Shown here in pieces: positions 15,805 to 24,766 of a DNA stretch of 56,820 nt; the first letter of the stretch is position 1, and every line of letters begins with the position of its first letter. This stretch comes from CAYPCH01 sp964409165 (GTDB lineage: Bacteria > Bacillota > Clostridia > Acetivibrionales > Acetivibrionaceae). The notes beneath the pieces were generated by a model. That model saw nothing but the letters and a program-made list of their open reading frames with translations. It made no database searches and was not told the origin of the DNA. The position numbers were made by a program, and so were the translations under genes. Location of the stretch: assembly GCA_964409165.1 (NCBI GenBank), contig CAYPCH010000005.1, positions 1 to 56,820 on the forward strand, read 5' to 3'.

Positions 15805-17124
15805 ATGAAAAAAAACAATGTTAGAAGTTTAAAAGCAGGGTTTACTCTGGCTCTGGAGGTATTTGCAATTATAATTGCAACAGTTCTGGCTATAAAAATT
15901 GGAACAGTTGGGGGAGATATACTATATCATTCAGACAAAAAGATAATAAGTAAAGCTGATGTGGAGAATTTCAGAAAGATATTGAACAATTCTTTGCCGA
16001 TAATTGACACTATTTATAACAGCGGAAATATAAGCATGTCGCTAATAGAACAGGTAAAAGACCTGATTGAAAGCATTTTTCATTTTGATGTAACAAGACC
16101 TGTAACAATATTGAGTGCAGAATCACCCCTATTTCTAAGCTACTATTACGGTGATTATCAGAAGTATATTGCCATGAAGAGTGGATGGAACACACCTTAT
16201 ATTAATTTTGCGGATATTGCCAAAGAAGAGAATAAAACGAAAGAGGAGAATAAACCTAAAGAGCAGGACAAACCTAAAGAGCAGGAACCGGCAAAAAATT
16301 ATGATGAGCCTGCAAGCAGCGTTGCCTTTAGTGAAGATGAGGAATCAAGAAGAACTCAGAACCCACCTCCAGATAAAATAGTAACAAGTGGGCAGATAAA
16401 AATAAACAATAATGAAACCAACTATAAGATTAATATTGAGGAACTTCTAAAGGAGCCGTTTAAGCTGAAACCTGAAAAAAAGGGACCAAAGGTTTTGATC
16501 TACCATACACATACTACAGAAGGCTACTTAAAGGATGCGGGAGAGATTGGTAAGAGTGGTATACAATCTAGAACAAGAGATGAAAGATATAGTGTTATAA
16601 GGGTAGGTGAGGAACTTTCTGCTGTTTTAAAGAACAAATACGGCATTGGAGTAATTCATAATGCCACAGTACATAATTATCCATCCGATACAGGGGCATA
16701 TGCAAGGTCTCTTAACACAGCTGCAAACATATTGAAAAGCTATCCTTCCATTCAATTGGTTATTGACCTTCACAGAGACGCTATAAGCAATGACAAAAAG
16801 CTGAGGGTAGTAAAAGAGATTAACAACAAAAATGTTGCACAGGCAATGTTTGTTGTAGGGACCGATAGTACAGGTCTCGAGCATCCGAAGTGGAAGGAGA
16901 ATCTGAAGCTGGCACTGAATTTCCAACAAAAGCTTAACCAAAAGTATTCCGGACTTACAAGACCGATTTATATAAGCGAGAACAGATATAATCAGCATTT
17001 GTCCAACAGCTCATTGATTATTGAGGTGGGAGGGGATGGAAATCTTATTGGTGAAGCACTCGAAACTACAAAATATCTTGCTGAAATGATAAATGAATTT
17101 ATCAATAATGAAAGTGGACAATAA
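15805..17124 (+). CDS. spoIIP: Stage II sporulation protein P
   Basis: 439 residues. There is an N-terminal membrane anchor (residues about 12-32) and a low-complexity Lys/Glu/Pro linker of repeated KEENKPKEQ-type units at about 137-165. The SpoIIP catalytic domain starts near 225 with the conserved LIYHTHTTEGY, followed by NYPSDTGAYARSL, VIDLHRDAI and IEVGGDGN. SpoIIP is the peptidoglycan hydrolase of the SpoIID-SpoIIM-SpoIIP complex that drives septal thinning and engulfment. This is direct evidence for an endospore former. In many relatives gpr precedes it; here the 125-bp repeat lies immediately upstream instead. Confidence 0.93.
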   Translation: MKKNNVRSLKAGFTLALEVFAIIIATVLAIKIGTVGGDILYHSDKKIISKADVENFRKILNNSLPIIDTIYNSGNISMSLIEQVKDLIESIFHFDVTRPVTILSAESPLFLSYYYGDYQKYIAMKSGWNTPYINFADIAKEENKTKEENKPKEQDKPKEQEPAKNYDEPASSVAFSEDEESRRTQNPPPDKIVTSGQIKINNNETNYKINIEELLKEPFKLKPEKKGPKVLIYHTHTTEGYLKDAGEIGKSGIQSRTRDERYSVIRVGEELSAVLKNKYGIGVIHNATVHNYPSDTGAYARSLNTAANILKSYPSIQLVIDLHRDAISNDKKLRVVKEINNKNVAQAMFVVGTDSTGLEHPKWKENLKLALNFQQKLNQKYSGLTRPIYISENRYNQHLSNSSLIIEVGGDGNLIGEALETTKYLAEMINEFINNESGQ

Positions 17125-17220
17125 TAAAAGAGTTATAAATCGTTATTTTCCGGAAACAATAAGTATATGGTGCTCTGTATAAAAACACGCAAATACTTAC
17201 TAATAAAGGGGAATATACTA

Positions 17221-17508
17221 ATGAAAAGAGTGGATAGATTCAGGCAAATCAGACGTACACGTAAAAGATGCCTTTTTACCCTCTTGTTTTCTTTTTTACT
17301 TTTTGTATCGGGAGTTTTCATTGTTGATTGCTCATTAAATGATTTAATGAACAAAAAAAGTGGCATGGGGATGGTTTACATAAAGCAATATGGGGATTAT
17401 TATTACGAAATAGATGTTTTAGGTAAGAGTATTGCTTTAGATACTCAATACATTATAAGGGATATTGCAAAAGTTAAGGATTTGTTTGAACACAAGGATA
17501 AAGAATGA
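17221..17508 (+). CDS. Small single-pass membrane protein of unknown function
   Basis: 95 residues from the ATG at 17221, with AAAGGGG upstream. A strongly basic N-terminus (MKRVDRFRQIRRTRKR) precedes one hydrophobic helix (about 19-38). The remainder is a short extracytoplasmic tail with the sequence MVYIKQYGDYYYEIDVLGKS. I do not recognise a family. The position between spoIIP and lepA and the weak gap to spoIIP suggest cotranscription with spoIIP and possibly a role in sporulation, which is inference from context only. Confidence 0.65.
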   Translation: MKRVDRFRQIRRTRKRCLFTLLFSFLLFVSGVFIVDCSLNDLMNKKSGMGMVYIKQYGDYYYEIDVLGKSIALDTQYIIRDIAKVKDLFEHKDKE

Positions 17509-17568
17509 TTTTTGTGTCAAATGCGTCGGGTTCATTTTCAAATTTTTCTGTTCATAAAAAAAAAGTTA

Positions 17569-17577
17569 TGTTATAAT
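17569..17577 (+). promoter_or_regulatory. Extended -10 promoter for lepA
   Basis: TGTTATAAT (TG 17569-17570, TATAAT 17572-17577) lies about 160 bases before the lepA start. The leader then carries two hairpins, ATCGCGAAAA/TTTTCGCGAT (17599-17608 with 17632-17641) and the short repeat at 17656. Confidence 0.45.
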
Positions 17578-17655
17578 AATATGCTGATATATATATAAAT
17601 CGCGAAAATGATTTTACATTGAAAAATTTAGTTTTCGCGATATCGTATTAAGGAA

Positions 17656-17694
17656 ATTGAAATGCGATGTAAAATTTTTATCGCATTCAATATA
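17656..17694. repeat. Short intergenic palindromic repeat (ATTGAAATGCGAT type)
   Basis: ATTGAAATGCGATGT ... TTTATCGCATTCAATATA forms a stem of TGCGAT/ATCGCA flanked by TTGAA/TTCAA. The copy at 22619-22657 is nearly identical and a diverged one lies at 14887. Both good copies lie in the leader just before a gene (lepA, dnaK). Confidence 0.65.
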
Positions 17695-17737
17695 GTAAAA
17701 GTATTTAACTTGCTCTTACAGCAGGAGGATGAATTTG

Positions 17738-19549
17738 ATGGCAAGCGAGAGACAAAAGAAAATAAGGAACTTTTGTATAATAGCACATATAGATCACGGT
17801 AAATCAACACTGGCTGACAGATTGCTTGAGTTGACGGGGGTACTGACCAAAAGGGAGATGGAGGCTCAGGTTCTCGATACTATGGATATAGAGCGTGAAA
17901 GAGGTATTACCATAAAGGCTCAGGCGGTAAGAATGGTTTATAAAGCTCAGGATGGACAGGAGTATATCCTAAATCTTATAGATACTCCCGGGCATGTCGA
18001 CTTCAATTACGAAGTGTCAAGAAGCCTTGCAGCCTGTGAAGGAGCCATATTGGTAGTGGATGCAGCTCAAGGAATTGAGGCTCAGACCTTGGCGAACGTT
18101 TATCTTGCACTAGAACATAATCTTGAGATAATACCCGTAATAAATAAAATTGACCTTCCAAGTGCACAGCCTGATTACGTAAAAAAGGAAATAGAAGATG
18201 TAATAGGGCTTGATGCGTCAAATGCACCGCTTATTTCAGCTAAAAATGGAATTAATACAGGAGAGGTTTTGGAGTATATTGTAAAATCTGTACCGTGTCC
18301 TGAAGCTGACGAAGACGGTAATTTGCGTGCACTAATATTTGATTCTTATTATGACAGCTATAAAGGTGTTATAGTATATATCAGGATAAAAGAGGGTAAA
18401 GTAAAACTGGGCGATGAGATAAGAATGATGTATACCAAAAAGGAATTTACAGTTACTGAAATAGGCTATCTCAAGCCAGGAGGATTGACTCCGTGCTCCG
18501 AGCTTATGGCAGGTGATGTAGGTTACATTGTTGCAAGCATAAAAAATGTCAGTGATACAAGGGTTGGAGATACAGTTACTTCGGTAGAGAGACCTGCAAA
18601 AGAACCTTTGCCGGGGTATAAAAAAGTTAATCCCATGGTTTTCTGCGGAATTTATCCTGCTGATGGCTCAAAATATGGAGACTTAAGGGATGCACTTGAA
18701 AAACTTCAATTGAACGATGCATCTTTAACCTTTGAACCGGAGTCTTCGATTGCTCTTGGGTTTGGTTTCAGATGTGGATTTTTAGGGCTTTTGCATATGG
18801 AGATAATTCAAGAACGGTTGGAAAGGGAATATGATTTTGACCTGGTTACTACTGCTCCTAGTGTTATTTATAGGATAACAAAAACCAAAGGAGAAACATT
18901 TTATATAGATAACCCTACAAATATGCCTCCTTCCACTGAAATTGATTCAATGGAAGAGCCTATAGTAAAGACCACTATAATGACCCCTACCGAGTTTGTA
19001 GGTAATATAATGGAATTATCCCAGGAAAGACGGGGAGTATTCAAGGATATGTCTTATATTGATGAGGGAAGAGTAATACTAACTTATGAGATGCCACTTA
19101 ACGAGATAATATACGATTTCTTTGATGTTCTCAAATCAAGAACAAAAGGATATGCTTCATTGGATTATGAGCTTTTAGGATATAAGGAATCTGATCTTGT
19201 AAAGCTGGATATTATGTTAAATGGTGAAATTGTCGATGCCCTGTCGTTTATTGTTCATAAAGAAAAGGCTGAAACGAGAGGAAGAAGAATAGCTGAAAAA
19301 TTAAAGGAGACTATCCCGAGGCAGCAGTTCGAAATACCTATTCAGGCGTGCATCGGAGGAAAAATAATTGCAAGGGAAACAGTACGGGCTTACAGGAAAG
19401 ATGTTTTAGCTAAGTGCTATGGCGGAGATATTTCGCGAAAGAGAAAGCTTTTGGAAAAACAAAAGGAAGGCAAAAAACGTATGCGTCAGGTTGGAAGCGT
19501 AGAAGTTCCACAGGAAGCATTTATGAGTGTTCTTAAACTGGATTCGTAG
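17738..19549 (+). CDS. lepA: Elongation factor 4 (LepA)
   Basis: 603 residues from the ATG at 17738, chosen because AGGAGG lies nine bases upstream; the in-frame ATG at 17729 touches that site. The GTPase domain shows G1 AHIDHGKST, the switch ERERGITIKAQ, G3 DTPGHVDF and G4 NKIDLP. The LepA-specific C-terminal domain ends with RKRKLLEKQKEGKKRMRQ. LepA is a ribosome-associated GTPase that promotes back-translocation or remodelling during translation and initiation. It is followed after a short gap by hemW, the usual clostridial arrangement. Confidence 0.96.
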   Translation: MASERQKKIRNFCIIAHIDHGKSTLADRLLELTGVLTKREMEAQVLDTMDIERERGITIKAQAVRMVYKAQDGQEYILNLIDTPGHVDFNYEVSRSLAACEGAILVVDAAQGIEAQTLANVYLALEHNLEIIPVINKIDLPSAQPDYVKKEIEDVIGLDASNAPLISAKNGINTGEVLEYIVKSVPCPEADEDGNLRALIFDSYYDSYKGVIVYIRIKEGKVKLGDEIRMMYTKKEFTVTEIGYLKPGGLTPCSELMAGDVGYIVASIKNVSDTRVGDTVTSVERPAKEPLPGYKKVNPMVFCGIYPADGSKYGDLRDALEKLQLNDASLTFEPESSIALGFGFRCGFLGLLHMEIIQERLEREYDFDLVTTAPSVIYRITKTKGETFYIDNPTNMPPSTEIDSMEEPIVKTTIMTPTEFVGNIMELSQERRGVFKDMSYIDEGRVILTYEMPLNEIIYDFFDVLKSRTKGYASLDYELLGYKESDLVKLDIMLNGEIVDALSFIVHKEKAETRGRRIAEKLKETIPRQQFEIPIQACIGGKIIARETVRAYRKDVLAKCYGGDISRKRKLLEKQKEGKKRMRQVGSVEVPQEAFMSVLKLDS

Positions 19550-19565
19550 TAAAGATGGTGTTGTT

Positions 19566-20711
19566 ATGCAGAATATTAAAAAAGATTTGAGTCTATATAT
19601 TCATATACCTTTTTGCAAATCAAAGTGTTTTTACTGTGATTTTAATTCTTTTGTATGCAGGGATGATATTATTCCTGCATATTTTAATGCGCTAAAAAAA
19701 GAGATAAGTCTTTATGGCGATATTTTAGGCAATTACAGGATCAACACGGTTTTCATTGGAGGTGGAACACCTTCTTATGTGAGTGCACATAATATATATG
19801 AGATTATGCAAATGGTAAATCAGCTGTATTATATTGATGAAAAGGCTGAAATAACATTAGAAGCAAATCCTGGAACCCTTTCTCACGAAAAGCTTGTTGC
19901 TTACAAAATGTTGGGTATAAACAGACTGAGTATAGGTCTGCAAGCCATACAGAACAGCTTGCTGAAGGAACTAGGCAGAATTCATACCGTGGAGGAATTT
20001 GCAGATAACTACAATCTGTGCAGGAAAATTGGTTTTACTAATGTAAACATTGATTTGATATTTGGAATTCCCGGTCAGAGCATTGATGATTGGATCGGGA
20101 CTATAAACTATATAAGAGAATTGAAGCCTTCGCATATATCGGCTTATAGCCTTAAAATAGAAGAAGGGACAGTTTTGGGAGACAGGTTTCAAAAAGGAGA
20201 TCTTGAACTTGTGGATGATACGGATGACAGACTGATGTATAAGATAGCGGTGGAAAACTTGAAAGAAGAGGGGTACCGGCATTATGAGATATCCAACTTT
20301 GCTAAGAAAGGGTTTGAATGCAGACATAATCTTGTTTATTGGAAAGAGCATGAGTATGTGGGTATAGGGGCAGGAGCCCATTCTTTTATAAATAGTGAAA
20401 GATACAACAATGCCTGTGATTTAAAAGAATATATTAAAAGTTTAGGAATGGACAAACTGCCTAAAGAGAATATGGAGTTAATATCTGAAAGGGATAAAAT
20501 GTGTGAGTTTATGATGCTTGGACTCAGGCTGATTGAAGGTGTTGATACGAAGGAATTCAGGGATAGATTTGGTGAAGATGTTTTCAAGGTGTTCGAAACT
20601 GAAATTTTCAATATTACAAACAAAGGATTGGCTGTACTTAAGGATAACTTTCTAAAACTTACACCACTTGGTTTGGACATTGCCAATCAGGCTTTTATGG
20701 AATTTGTATAG
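19566..20711 (+). CDS. hemW: Radical SAM protein HemW (heme chaperone)
   Basis: 381 residues from the ATG at 19566. The radical SAM motif CKSKCFYC appears at about 18-25, followed by DFNSF, GGGTPS, the EANPGT motif and GIPGQ. It lacks the extra adjacent Cys that marks true coproporphyrinogen III oxidase HemN, which supports assignment as HemW, a heme-binding chaperone. The C-terminal HemN_C domain is present (MMLGLRLIEGVD). The ribosome site is weak, but the gene sits 16 bases after lepA, suggesting coupling. It is the standard neighbour of lepA and hrcA in clostridia. Confidence 0.9.
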   Translation: MQNIKKDLSLYIHIPFCKSKCFYCDFNSFVCRDDIIPAYFNALKKEISLYGDILGNYRINTVFIGGGTPSYVSAHNIYEIMQMVNQLYYIDEKAEITLEANPGTLSHEKLVAYKMLGINRLSIGLQAIQNSLLKELGRIHTVEEFADNYNLCRKIGFTNVNIDLIFGIPGQSIDDWIGTINYIRELKPSHISAYSLKIEEGTVLGDRFQKGDLELVDDTDDRLMYKIAVENLKEEGYRHYEISNFAKKGFECRHNLVYWKEHEYVGIGAGAHSFINSERYNNACDLKEYIKSLGMDKLPKENMELISERDKMCEFMMLGLRLIEGVDTKEFRDRFGEDVFKVFETEIFNITNKGLAVLKDNFLKLTPLGLDIANQAFMEFV

Positions 20712-20743
20712 CCAATTTTTAACCTGTTATAACCAAAAACATC

Positions 20744-20772
20744 TTGACAAATTAAGAATAGGATGGTATTTT
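20744..20772 (+). promoter_or_regulatory. Sigma-A-type promoter of the hrcA operon
   Basis: TTGACA at 20744-20749 and TATTTT at 20767-20772 are separated by 17 bases. A TATAAT at 20778 abuts the CIRCE element and could be an alternative -10. The CIRCE inverted repeat lies immediately downstream, in the expected position for HrcA repression. Confidence 0.6.
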
Positions 20773-20782
20773 TAAAATATAA

Positions 20783-20809
20783 TTAGCACTCAATAACATA
20801 GAGTGCTAA
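20783..20809 (+). promoter_or_regulatory. CIRCE heat-shock operator
   Basis: TTAGCACTC, nine bases, then GAGTGCTAA: an exact match to the CIRCE consensus. It lies just before hrcA, so the repressor HrcA (with GroE as temperature sensor) controls the hrcA-grpE-dnaK-dnaJ block. Confidence 0.97.
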
Positions 20810-20822
20810 CAAAGGGGATGGA

Positions 20823-21887
20823 ATGATGTTCTTAGATGATAGAAAAAGGAAAATCCTACAGGCTATTATCAATGACTACATCAGTACAGCAGAACCCATT
20901 GGATCAAGAACTATTGCAAAAAAGCATGAACTGGGGTTAAGTTCTGCTACTATAAGAAATGAAATGGCTGACCTGGAGGAAATGGGATATCTGGCACAGC
21001 CGCATACATCAGCCGGAAGGGTTCCTTCCGACAAAGGATATAGGTTTTACGTGGATCAACTGATGAGGGCAGGTGAATTGTCAAGAGAAGAAATTGAAAG
21101 TATCAAGTACGCTCTTGAAATGCATATAAGCGAACTGAGTCAGTTGTTAAAGCAGGCGTCTGTTGTTATGTCAAGACTAACAAAGTACACTTCGTTAGCT
21201 TTAACACCTGAGAAGGAAGGCAATACTTTAAAAGCTGTTCAAGTTGTACCTGTGGAAAGAGGAAAGGCGCTTGTTATTGTTATAACTAATGCAGGTATTA
21301 TTAAAAATAGTCTTGTAAAAATACCTGAAACAGTTTTACCGGAGTTTTTAATCAGTGTATCGAATATATTCAATGAAAAGCTGAGTGGTCTTACAATAGA
21401 GCAGATAAATATGCCTGTGATAAGGGAAATAGAGGTTTTGTTGGGTTCATCCCAGGAAATTCTGTTGCCTATATTAAGTGGAGTTACAGATTGTATAAAT
21501 CAGATAGATTCTCCCGAGGTTTATCTCGACGGAATGACAAATATTTTGAATTATCCGGAGTTTAACGACCTTGTCAAGGCAAGGGATTTCTTGAACATGA
21601 TGGATACGAAGGATATATTGTCTAAAGTTTTAAGTGGTATAGGCAAGGGTAATGACAATATAAACATAAAAATAGGTCGAGAAAATAACATCGAGGAAAT
21701 GAAAGAATGCAGTCTGGTGACAACAACATATAATTTAGGTGACATAGTAATTGGGACTATTGGAATAATAGGACCTACAAGGATGGAATACTCAAAAGTT
21801 CTTACGGTTATGGAATATATTAGGAATACGATTAATGAGCAGATTGAAAAACTTTTAGGGGAAAGTCCTGATAAGAGCAATTACTGA
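20823..21887 (+). CDS. hrcA: Heat-inducible transcription repressor HrcA
   Basis: 354 residues, starting at the ATG at 20823 or 20826 after AAAGGGG. The winged helix lies at the N-terminus (AEPIGSRTIAKKHELGLSSA, TIRNEMADLEEMGYLAQPHT, SAGRVPSDKGYRFYVDQLM), followed by the GAF-like HrcA domain and a C-terminal dimerisation region (IGPTRMEYSKV). It binds CIRCE and represses the dnaK operon; its own CIRCE is at 20783. It is the first gene of the heat-shock cluster. Confidence 0.96.
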   Translation: MMFLDDRKRKILQAIINDYISTAEPIGSRTIAKKHELGLSSATIRNEMADLEEMGYLAQPHTSAGRVPSDKGYRFYVDQLMRAGELSREEIESIKYALEMHISELSQLLKQASVVMSRLTKYTSLALTPEKEGNTLKAVQVVPVERGKALVIVITNAGIIKNSLVKIPETVLPEFLISVSNIFNEKLSGLTIEQINMPVIREIEVLLGSSQEILLPILSGVTDCINQIDSPEVYLDGMTNILNYPEFNDLVKARDFLNMMDTKDILSKVLSGIGKGNDNINIKIGRENNIEEMKECSLVTTTYNLGDIVIGTIGIIGPTRMEYSKVLTVMEYIRNTINEQIEKLLGESPDKSNY

Positions 21888-22008
21888 AGTTGGCAATAAT
21901 TAAAATTTAACTTTCTTTGACATGAAACATTATAATTATGATGACAAATTTGACCAAGCAAGCTGTTTAATCAGAAATATATGGGTAAGGAGGGTTTAGA
22001 TAGTTTCT

Positions 22009-22584
22009 ATGAAAAAGAATAAAGAAATACTAAATGAAAAGGAACAGACCTTTATTGAAGAGCAGGATGCATCATTTGATGATGTTAAGGTAGAAAGCAC
22101 TGAAGAGCTCTGTATAAAGGAAATGGATGAATTAAAAAACAAATTTGATGAAAAGACAAAACAGTGCGAAGAATATTTTCGCATGTTACAAAGGACTGCT
22201 GCAGAGTTTGACAATTTCAAGAAAAGAACTACTAAAGAAAAGGACGTTTTATATTCTGAAGCGATTATTGATGTTGTTTCCGAATTTCTGCCGGTTGTTG
22301 ATAATATCGAACGTGCGCTACAGGCTTCTGAAGGTGATACTGACAACAAGGCACTTAAAGAAGGTGTTGAACTTGTGCACAGACAATTTAAGGAAGTTAT
22401 GAAGAAGCTTGGTGTCGAGGAGATAACATGTTTAGGTGAGTGCTTTGATCCGAACATGCATAATGCTGTTATGCATGTGGAAGATGACAGTTACGGCGAA
22501 AGTGTTGTAGTGGAAGAGTTTCAAAAAGGTTATTTGATTAAGGACAAGGTTATAAGACATAGTATGGTTAAGGTTGCTAACTGA
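22009..22584 (+). CDS. grpE: Nucleotide exchange factor GrpE
   Basis: 191 residues. There is an acidic, charged N-terminal region, a long coiled coil (about 30-95), and the conserved AAEFDNFKKRT and core LPVVDNIERAL, then the C-terminal beta-wing with FDPNMHNAVMHVED and GYLIKDKVIRHSMVKVA. GrpE releases ADP from DnaK. Only one start is possible in frame; AAGGAGGG lies 14 bases upstream, an unusually long spacing. It lies between hrcA and dnaK as expected. Confidence 0.95.
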   Translation: MKKNKEILNEKEQTFIEEQDASFDDVKVESTEELCIKEMDELKNKFDEKTKQCEEYFRMLQRTAAEFDNFKKRTTKEKDVLYSEAIIDVVSEFLPVVDNIERALQASEGDTDNKALKEGVELVHRQFKEVMKKLGVEEITCLGECFDPNMHNAVMHVEDDSYGESVVVEEFQKGYLIKDKVIRHSMVKVAN

Positions 22585-22618
22585 TTTGTCTATATTACGA
22601 AAATGATTGCACAAATAA

Positions 22619-22657
22619 ATTGAAGTGCGATGTAAAAGCTTTATCGCATTCAATATA
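22619..22657. repeat. Short intergenic palindromic repeat (ATTGAAGTGCGAT type)
   Basis: ATTGAAGTGCGATGT ... TTTATCGCATTCAATATA has the same hairpin as at 17656, here in the grpE-dnaK gap about 60 bases before the dnaK start. The G/A difference in the left arm leaves pairing of TGCGAT/ATCGCA intact. Confidence 0.65.
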
Positions 22658-22717
22658 TTAATTTAAAAATAATAATTAAGGGAATTATACTAATCTAAAT
22701 GTAAGGAGGATAATATT

Positions 22718-24568
22718 ATGGCAAAAGTAATTGGAATAGATTTGGGGACTACCAACTCATGTGTGGCTGTTATGGAAGGCGGAGAGCCGGTTGTTATACC
22801 GAATACAGAAGGGGGAAGGACAACTTCATCAGTTGTTGCTTTTTCCAAAACAGGGGAAAGACTTGTTGGACAGGTAGCAAAAAGGCAGGCTATTACAAAT
22901 CCTGAGAGAACTGTAAGTTCAATAAAAAGGGATATGGGTACCGACAAGAAGGTGAAGATTGACGATAAAGAGTATACTCCGCAGGAAATATCTGCTATGG
23001 TACTCCAGAAAATAAAGGCTGACGCAGAAAGTTATCTTGGAGAGAAAGTCAGTCAGGCAGTTATAACTGTACCGGCTTACTTCAGTGACTCCCAGAGGCA
23101 GGCTACCAAGGATGCAGGTAAAATAGCAGGTCTTGAGGTTCTGAGGATTATCAACGAGCCTACGGCCGCAGCTCTTGCATATGGACTTGATAAGGAAACT
23201 GATCAGAAAATATTGGTTTTTGACCTTGGTGGAGGAACTTTCGACGTTTCCATACTTGAAATAGGGGATGGCGTTTTTGAGGTTCTTGCTACTAGAGGAA
23301 ATAACAAGCTTGGCGGAGACGACTTTGATGAAAGAATAATGGATTATCTGGTGGATACTTTTAAAAGAGAAAATGGTATTGACCTTAAAAATGACAAAAT
23401 GGCTATGCAAAGGCTAAAGGAGGCTGCAGAGAAAGCAAAAGTAGAGCTTTCCGGAGTTACAACAACAAATATAAATCTTCCTTTTATTACAGCTGATGCA
23501 GCAGGTCCGAAGCATCTTGACATAACATTGTCAAAGGCAAAGTTCGAAGAGTTGACAGCTGACCTTGTTGAAAAAACAATGGAGCCTACAAGAGAGGCTA
23601 TTAGTGATTCAGGTCTTTCACCTGATAAAATTGACAAGATTCTTCTAGTTGGTGGTTCAACAAGAATACCGGCTGTTCAGGAAGCTGTCAAGAAGTATTT
23701 GGGTAAAGAGCCCTTCAAGGGAATAAACCCCGACGAATGTGTTGCGCTAGGCGCGTCTATACAGGCAGGAGTTTTGACCGGTGAAGTAAAAGATCTTCTG
23801 CTCCTTGATGTTACGCCGTTGTCCCTTGGGATTGAGACTCTTGGAGGAGTATGTACAAAGCTTATTGAGAGGAATACTACAATTCCTGCAAAGAAGAGCC
23901 AGACGTTTTCTACTGCCGCTGATGGGCAAACAAGTGTTGATATACATGTTCTTCAGGGCGAGAGGGAAATGGCTGCATACAATAAAACACTAGGAAGATT
24001 TCAGCTCACAGGTATACCGCCTGCACCTAGAGGTGTGCCTCAGATAGAAGTTACATTTGATATTGACGCAAACGGTATTGTGCACGTATCGGCAAAGGAT
24101 CTTGGAACAGGTAATGAGCAGAAGGTTACAATTACAGCTTCAACAAACCTTTCAGATTCGGAAATAGACAATGCTGTGAAGGATGCAGAGAGATTTGCAG
24201 AAGAAGACAAGAAGAGAAAAGAGGAAATAGACGTCAGAAACAATGCAGATTCAATGGTTTATCAGTCTGAAAAGACCTTAAAGGATTTAGGAGACAAATT
24301 AAGCAGTGAAGATAAGGCAAAGATTGAAGCAGAAATAGAAAAAGTAAAAGAAGCTTTGAAAGGTACGGATATTGAAGCTATTAAAAAGGCTAATGAGGTT
24401 TTGACTCAAGCTTTTTATGATGTTTCCTCAAAGATATACCAGCAGAATCCCGATGCAGCACAGGGTTCTGATATGGGAGCAGATCCTAATGCTCAGGCAG
24501 GTTCGACTGAAGAACAGGAAAATGTATATGACGCAGATTATAAAGTAGTTGACGATGATAATAAATAA
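22718..24568 (+). CDS. dnaK: Molecular chaperone DnaK (Hsp70)
   Basis: 616 residues, with AAGGAGG before the ATG. The ATPase domain begins with IGIDLGTTNSCVAV, has IINEPTAAALAYG and the phosphate motif FDLGGGTFDVS, and the interdomain linker is VKDLLLLDVTPLSLGIE. The substrate-binding beta domain and helical lid follow. The C-terminus ends in an acidic tail. It is the central Hsp70 of the cell, working with GrpE just upstream and DnaJ just downstream. A hairpin follows the gene at 24605. Confidence 0.98.
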   Translation: MAKVIGIDLGTTNSCVAVMEGGEPVVIPNTEGGRTTSSVVAFSKTGERLVGQVAKRQAITNPERTVSSIKRDMGTDKKVKIDDKEYTPQEISAMVLQKIKADAESYLGEKVSQAVITVPAYFSDSQRQATKDAGKIAGLEVLRIINEPTAAALAYGLDKETDQKILVFDLGGGTFDVSILEIGDGVFEVLATRGNNKLGGDDFDERIMDYLVDTFKRENGIDLKNDKMAMQRLKEAAEKAKVELSGVTTTNINLPFITADAAGPKHLDITLSKAKFEELTADLVEKTMEPTREAISDSGLSPDKIDKILLVGGSTRIPAVQEAVKKYLGKEPFKGINPDECVALGASIQAGVLTGEVKDLLLLDVTPLSLGIETLGGVCTKLIERNTTIPAKKSQTFSTAADGQTSVDIHVLQGEREMAAYNKTLGRFQLTGIPPAPRGVPQIEVTFDIDANGIVHVSAKDLGTGNEQKVTITASTNLSDSEIDNAVKDAERFAEEDKKRKEEIDVRNNADSMVYQSEKTLKDLGDKLSSEDKAKIEAEIEKVKEALKGTDIEAIKKANEVLTQAFYDVSSKIYQQNPDAAQGSDMGADPNAQAGSTEEQENVYDADYKVVDDDNK

Positions 24569-24604
24569 CGAATAATTTTTAATATTATTATCAGATGTTT
24601 TATG

Positions 24605-24632
24605 GCCAAAGTCATTGAAAAATGACTTTGGC
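24605..24632 (+). terminator. Hairpin terminator between dnaK and dnaJ
   Basis: A 12-bp perfect stem, GCCAAAGTCATT/AATGACTTTGGC, has a GAAA tetraloop and is followed by TGTTTAG. The T-tract is weak, so it may attenuate rather than fully stop transcription, separating dnaK from dnaJ. Confidence 0.75.
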
Positions 24633-24675
24633 TGTTTAGATTTAGTGCTTATCTGTTCAGTTTTAATTACATAGT

Positions 24676-24703
24676 TTGCAGCTTTGTTGCGATGTGGTAT
24701 AAT
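24676..24703 (+). promoter_or_regulatory. Promoter for dnaJ-prmA-rsmE
   Basis: TTGCAG (24676-24681), a 16-base spacer and TATAAT (24698-24703) lie 64 bases before the dnaJ ATG and after the dnaK terminator. No CIRCE is seen here, so dnaJ may be less strictly heat controlled from this promoter. Confidence 0.6.
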
Positions 24704-24766
24704 TGACTGGATGTTTTAAGCTATAATAAAAATTCTATAAAAAGTTTATTTGAAGGAGTTGGTTGG

